In this document: piece after piece, positions 3,845 to 7,698 of the stretch | How the letters are laid out: every line of letters starts with the position of its first letter | Numbering within the stretch: position 1 is the first letter of the stretch | NCBI GenBank assembly: GCA_964344215.1 | Contig: CAYFMP010000120.1 | Span: forward strand, 1-7,698 | DNA: 7,698 bases | DNA from: CAYFMP01 sp964344215 | GTDB taxonomy: Bacteria > Pseudomonadota > Alphaproteobacteria > Rhodospirillales > Casp-alpha2 | Direction: 5' to 3' | Program-made: the position numbers and the translations under genes | Notes under the pieces: model-generated | Database searches by the model: none | Told to the model about the DNA's origin: nothing | Seen by the model: only the letters and a program-made list of their open reading frames with translations

Positions 3845-6124
3845 ATGGATAGCCGTCCGCGTAGACGGGTCGAAGAACTGATCGACGGGACGGACCTGGA
3901 CCCGGAGTTCATCAGGGCCGGGCTCGACCACCTCGACCAGGGCATCAGCATCCTGGACGGCGAGTTGCGCATGGCGCTCGCCAACAAGCGGTTCGGCGAG
4001 CTTCTCGGATTTCCCTCCGACCTGCTCGAAATCGGCACGCCGCTGGAGGATTATTTCAGGTTCAACGCCGAGCGCGGCGAATACGGCGACGGCGACGTCG
4101 AGGAGATGGTGGCCGAGCGCATGGCCCTGGCGGCTAAGCGCGAGGCCCATTGCTTCGAGCGCACCCGCCCAGACGGCGTCGTCTTGAGGATCGAGGGACG
4201 GCCGCTGCCGAACGGCGGGTTCGTCACCACCTACACCGACGTAACCGAGGAGAAACGCACGGCCGAGGCGCTCCGGCGCAGCACCAGCGTTCTCAAGGGA
4301 TTGCTCGACCATTCGCCGTCGATGATCGTGGTCCGCGACGCGGCCGGGCGTTTTCGGCTGCTGAACCGGGCTTACGAAAAGATGTTCCAGGTCACCGAGG
4401 AAGACGCCATCGGCAAGACGCCGCGCGAATGCATGCCGGCCGAATTCGCCGACGACCTCGAAGACTTCGACAGCCAGGTCATCGAGACCGGCGAGCCGAT
4501 GATCCACGAGCACCGGGCGGCCGCGAAATACGGCGGCGGCACGTTCTTCGCGGTGCGCTTCCCGATCAAGGACGAATACGGCAAGGTGGCGGCGGTCGGC
4601 GCCGTCATCACCGACGTCACCGGCCAGAAGAAAATGGAAGCGCAGTTCCATGAAAGCGAGGAGCGTTTCTCGAAAGCCTTTCACGCCAGTCCCGGTTTGA
4701 TGAGCATTTCCGAACTGGAGAGCGGGCGCTACATCGACGTCAACGAAGCCTATCTCACGGTTCTCGGCTTCGCGCGCGACGAATTGATCGGCAAGACCAG
4801 CTACGAGCTCGACATCTGGGTCGACGATGGGGACCGCGAGAAGATCAAGACCATCCTCCGAGACGAAGGAGCGCTGCGGAATTTCGAAACGCGGCTGCGC
4901 ATGAAAAGCGGGGAGATTCGCGATTTCCTGCTGGCCGCCGATTTGATCGAGTGGGACGGCAGGGATCATCTACTGGGAATCGGCTTCGACGTCACCGAAC
5001 GCAAGCGGGCCGAAAACCTTCTCTGGGAGCAGCAGAAACAGTTCCAGGATTTCATCGACAACGCGCCCGCGGAATACACCGTGAAGGACCTCGACGGTAC
5101 CTACCTGATGGTCAACAAGGCATTCTGCGAGGCCGGCGATTTGAAACGGGAAGACGCCATCGGCCGCAACATCCGCGACATGATCGCGCCGGCGGAAGCC
5201 GAGGCGGCGCTGGCCGACGAACGCCGTGCGGCCGAGACCGGATCGGTCGTCACCGGCGAGCGCGAGGTCGTCCTGCTCGGCCAGGTCCGGACCTACAGGG
5301 CGACGAAATTCCCGATCTTCGACGCCGCCGGCGACGTGGCGGCCGTCGGCAGCATCAATGCCGACATCACCGAACAGAAACGTATCGAAGAGGACCTCCA
5401 GAAAGCCCTGGTCGCCGCCGAGGAGGCCAACCACGCCAAGTCCCAGTTCCTGGCGACCATGAGCCACGAGCTGCGGACGCCGCTGAACGCTATCCTCGGC
5501 TTCACCGAAATCCTCCATCAGCAGTACTTCGGCCCGTTGGGCGAACAGCGCTACGAGGAATACGTCGGCGACATCATGACCAGCGGCCGCCACCTGCTCG
5601 ACCTCATCAACGACGTCCTCGACCTTTCCACCATCGAGGCCGGCGCTCAAGCTCTCAACGCCGAGGACCTCGACCTCTCGTCGATCGTCGCCGATTGCTC
5701 CTCCATCGTCGCCGAGCAGGCGACCCGCAAGGGGCTCAACTTCGCCATCGACATGCCGTCCGACCTGCCGCCGCTGCGGGCCGACAGGCGCGCCGTCACC
5801 CAGATCCTCATCAACCTGCTGTCCAACGCCGTCAAGTATACGGCGGAGGGTGGCGACGTCGCGCTCGCCGTCGAGGCCTCCGACGGCCACCACACCATCC
5901 GCGTCTCCGACACCGGCGAGGGCGTCCCGGCCGCCAAGCTCGCCAACCTGACCGATCCGTTCCTCAGGGCCGAGAACGACCCCTACAAGAGCCAGGACGG
6001 CACCGGCTTGGGCCTGACCATCGTCGAGGCCCTGGTCGACCTGCACGACGGCCGCCTCGATATCGAGAGCGAATTGGGCGATGGCACGACGGTGACGGTG
6101 AGCGTGCCGAGCAATCGAGCATGA
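3845..6124 (+). CDS. Soluble multi-PAS sensor histidine kinase
   Basis: A 759-residue protein with no membrane segment, so a cytoplasmic sensor. Domains in order: a PAS_7-like domain (~25-135), then three PAS domains (~150-262, ~270-387, ~398-513). Each of the four ends in the typical DxT motif (TDVTEEK 131, TDVTGQKK 256, FDVTERK 381, ADITEQKR 506) and leads into a charged coiled-coil linker. HisKA follows (~530-600) with the phospho-accepting His541 in HELRTPLNAI, including the ExxT phosphatase motif at 542-545. HATPase_c (~640-757) has the N box around Asn657/Asn661, G1 DTGEG (689-693), F-box Phe706 and G2 GTGLGLT (719-725). All catalytic boxes are intact. PAS 2 and PAS 4 look like duplicates. 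There is no receiver domain and no response-regulator gene in the window, so it is an orphan kinase with unknown partner and signal. The ATG is supported by GAGG 6 nt upstream. It begins 90 bp after the insert's right repeat. Confidence 0.95.
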   Translation: MDSRPRRRVEELIDGTDLDPEFIRAGLDHLDQGISILDGELRMALANKRFGELLGFPSDLLEIGTPLEDYFRFNAERGEYGDGDVEEMVAERMALAAKREAHCFERTRPDGVVLRIEGRPLPNGGFVTTYTDVTEEKRTAEALRRSTSVLKGLLDHSPSMIVVRDAAGRFRLLNRAYEKMFQVTEEDAIGKTPRECMPAEFADDLEDFDSQVIETGEPMIHEHRAAAKYGGGTFFAVRFPIKDEYGKVAAVGAVITDVTGQKKMEAQFHESEERFSKAFHASPGLMSISELESGRYIDVNEAYLTVLGFARDELIGKTSYELDIWVDDGDREKIKTILRDEGALRNFETRLRMKSGEIRDFLLAADLIEWDGRDHLLGIGFDVTERKRAENLLWEQQKQFQDFIDNAPAEYTVKDLDGTYLMVNKAFCEAGDLKREDAIGRNIRDMIAPAEAEAALADERRAAETGSVVTGEREVVLLGQVRTYRATKFPIFDAAGDVAAVGSINADITEQKRIEEDLQKALVAAEEANHAKSQFLATMSHELRTPLNAILGFTEILHQQYFGPLGEQRYEEYVGDIMTSGRHLLDLINDVLDLSTIEAGAQALNAEDLDLSSIVADCSSIVAEQATRKGLNFAIDMPSDLPPLRADRRAVTQILINLLSNAVKYTAEGGDVALAVEASDGHHTIRVSDTGEGVPAAKLANLTDPFLRAENDPYKSQDGTGLGLTIVEALVDLHDGRLDIESELGDGTTVTVSVPSNRA

Positions 6125-6249
6125 ACGGCCGGCGACCTGCCGCCGCCACTCGGCTTCGCCCCGGTTAACAAAGTCGCCCCATCGCCGGCCCGATCGGTTA
6201 GAATCCTACCCAAACAGCGCCAAGCAAACCGTGTCTCCCGGAGGACGCC

Positions 6250-7698
6250 ATGACCGACATCACCGCCGAACTCGCCGAATTCGCCGCCGGCCTCGCCTAC
6301 GAGGACCTGCCGGCCGAGGTCGTCGAACGCACCAAGCGGCTGATCCTCGACGTTTCCGGCATCATCATCCGGGCCCGCTTCGATGCCGAATCGACGCCGC
6401 CGCTGCTGGCCGCCGTCGGCAGGCTGGGCCTGGCCGGCGGGGCATGTTCGGTGATTGGCGACGGCGCGGCATATGCGCCGCCGGCGGCCGCCCTGATCAA
6501 CGGCACGCTGGCCCATTCCTTGGATTTCGACGACACCCACGCCGAAGGGTCCCTGCATTCGTCGGCGCCGATCGTACCGGCGGCGCTGGCCGCGGCCGAG
6601 ATGACCGACGCCTCGGGCAAGGACCTGATCGCCGCCTGCGTGGCGGGGTACGAGATCCAGATCAGGCTGAGCCTGGCGTTGGGCCCGTCCGATCACTACG
6701 ACCGCGGTTTCCACCCGACCGCCACCTGCGGCGTGTTCGGCGCGGCGGCGGCGGCCGCCAAACTGTTCGGCCTGGGCGCGGCGGGCATCCAGAGCGCCTT
6801 CGGCATCGCACTCAGCCAGGCGGCCGGCTCCATGCAGTTCCTGGCCGACGGCTCCTGGACCAAGCGCTCGCACGTCGGCCAGGCGGCCCAGAACGGGCTC
6901 ATCTGCGCGACGCTGGCCGGCGAGGGGTTCCTGGGCGTCGAACAGGCCTTCGAGGGCCGGGCCGGGTTCTTCTCGGCTTACGCCCCCGACCCCGACCCGG
7001 CCAAGGCGACCGCCGGTTTGGGCGAGAGATGGGAGACGCTGAGGCTTGCCGTCAAGCCGTATCCGTCGTGCCGCTACAGCCACGCGGCGCTGGACGGCCT
7101 GATCGCGCTGAAACGCGAGCACGGCTTTTCGGCCGACGACGTGGAGGCGGTCGAGATCGGCCTGCCCGAAACCGGCTGGAAGATCATCGGCGACCCCGAG
7201 GACGCCAAGCACAACCCGAAGAGTGTCGTCGACGGCCAGTTCTCGATGGCGTTTTGCGCCGCCGTCGCGCTCAGGGAGGGCGGCATGGCGTGGGACGACT
7301 ACGCCAGGCACATCGCCGACGCCGACACGCTGGCGCTGTGCAAGCGCGTCAAGGCGGTGGTCGACCCGAGGGCCGAGGCCGAGTTCCCGAGGAACCTGAG
7401 CGGCGTCGTCCGGGTCGAGACCGCGGGCGGCGAGGTTCACGAGACCTTCGTCGCCGTGCCGAAGGGCGAGCCCGCCAACTTCCTTTCCGACGACGACTTC
7501 AAGGCCAAGTTCGGCGGCCTGTCGGCGCCCTACCTGGGCGAGCCCGGGTGCGAGCGGTTCACGGAAGCGGTGCTCGGCCTCGAGGCCGCCAATTCGGTGC
7601 GCTCCATGATGGCGCTATCGCACCCGGCAGGTGCGTCAACAGGATCGCACCCGGCAGGTGCGTCAACAGGATCGCACCCGGCAGGTGCGTCAACAGGA
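6250..7698 (+). CDS. MmgE/PrpD family protein, 3' end off the window
   Basis: Open from ATG 6250 to the window edge (483 codons) with no stop. The ribosome site GGAGG (6240-6244) is 5 nt upstream; TAGAAT at 6199-6204 may be a -10 box, and the 125-bp gap before it otherwise holds nothing clear. Family signatures: NGTLAHSLDFDDTH (84-97), GFHPTATCG (153-161), the lid region KRSHVGQAAQNG (205-216) and VKPYPSCRYSHAALD (268-282). The family includes 2-methylcitrate dehydratase, cis-aconitate decarboxylase and iminodisuccinate epimerase, all acting on small di- or tricarboxylic acids; the substrate here is unknown. Family proteins are about 450-460 residues, and the fold appears complete at L456 (NSVRSMMAL). 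From residue 457 the frame continues into three copies of SHPAGASTG encoded by a perfect 27-bp repeat. The real stop codon is not visible, so the protein is either extended by repeats or the assembly is wrong here. Confidence 0.9.
   Translation, partial: MTDITAELAEFAAGLAYEDLPAEVVERTKRLILDVSGIIIRARFDAESTPPLLAAVGRLGLAGGACSVIGDGAAYAPPAAALINGTLAHSLDFDDTHAEGSLHSSAPIVPAALAAAEMTDASGKDLIAACVAGYEIQIRLSLALGPSDHYDRGFHPTATCGVFGAAAAAAKLFGLGAAGIQSAFGIALSQAAGSMQFLADGSWTKRSHVGQAAQNGLICATLAGEGFLGVEQAFEGRAGFFSAYAPDPDPAKATAGLGERWETLRLAVKPYPSCRYSHAALDGLIALKREHGFSADDVEAVEIGLPETGWKIIGDPEDAKHNPKSVVDGQFSMAFCAAVALREGGMAWDDYARHIADADTLALCKRVKAVVDPRAEAEFPRNLSGVVRVETAGGEVHETFVAVPKGEPANFLSDDDFKAKFGGLSAPYLGEPGCERFTEAVLGLEAANSVRSMMALSHPAGASTGSHPAGASTGSHPAGASTG
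7617..7698 (+). repeat. 27-bp tandem repeat (minisatellite) with internal hairpins
   Basis: Three exact copies of a 27-bp unit, beginning TCGCACCCGG, at 7618-7644, 7645-7671 and 7672-7698; the base at 7617 also fits the period. Each unit holds CGCACC-CGGCA-GGTGCG, a 6-bp stem with 5-nt loop. The unit is a multiple of three with no stop in the PrpD frame, where it encodes SHPAGASTG. All + frames are open through it. The array runs to the last base of the window, so its true length is unknown. Confidence 0.95.

Noticed and set aside
4951..6168. A 405-residue + strand open frame overlapping the kinase
   Set aside because: Extremely Arg/Pro-rich translation typical of a shifted frame in GC-rich coding DNA, with no domain; the kinase frame there holds all H, N, G1, F and G2 boxes.
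3794..7440. Very long minus-strand open frames opposite the kinase and PrpD-like genes (3794-4969, 4970-6046, 5983-7440)
   Set aside because: They are mirror frames of GC-rich genes, with Asp/Arg/Gly/Val-rich composition and no recognisable domains. The + strand genes have complete catalytic motifs.
7617..7698. CRISPR array at the window end
   Set aside because: Units are directly contiguous and identical with no unique spacers, in frame with a coding gene, and no cas gene is present.

Overview
The window looks like a piece of a high-GC (about 70% in typical coding stretches) bacterial chromosome, most likely an alphaproteobacterium. This rests on codon composition and on the mix of CoA/short-chain acid metabolism genes with a multi-PAS soluble histidine kinase; no rRNA, tRNA or marker gene confirms it. 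The window cuts a gene at both ends, and it ends inside a tandem repeat, so it may be a complete metagenomic contig.

Layout: (1) 1-308, the tail of an enoyl-CoA hydratase (crotonase) gene on +. (2) 318-1723, a minus-strand pair, a TetR-family regulator followed by a short-chain dehydrogenase/reductase (SDR). The 89-bp gap between them carries two near-identical copies of a 14-15-bp palindrome. One copy exactly fills the spacer of a plausible sigma-70 promoter for the SDR, and a third, degenerate copy lies just upstream of tetR. This reads as a repressor with its own regulon. (3) 1891-2763, an isocitrate lyase/PEP mutase superfamily lyase resembling 2-methylisocitrate lyase, divergent from tetR. 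(4) 2776-3639, a lower-GC insert carrying two closely spaced genes for small membrane proteins of unknown function. It is bracketed by a 115-bp direct repeat made of the 3' end of the lyase gene plus 15 bp beyond its stop. (5) 3845-6124, a soluble four-PAS sensor histidine kinase with no response regulator nearby. (6) 6250-7698, an MmgE/PrpD family gene running off the window, whose C-terminal coding end passes in frame into a perfect 27-bp tandem repeat.

The metabolic genes (crotonase, SDR, methylisocitrate-lyase-like, PrpD-like) fit breakdown of acyl-CoA or short branched/dicarboxylic acids, but they are not one operon and no substrate can be assigned. The parts that ordinary annotation does not explain are the tail-duplicating membrane-gene cassette, the three-site TetR operator set, and the hairpin-bearing minisatellite that extends the PrpD-like reading frame.
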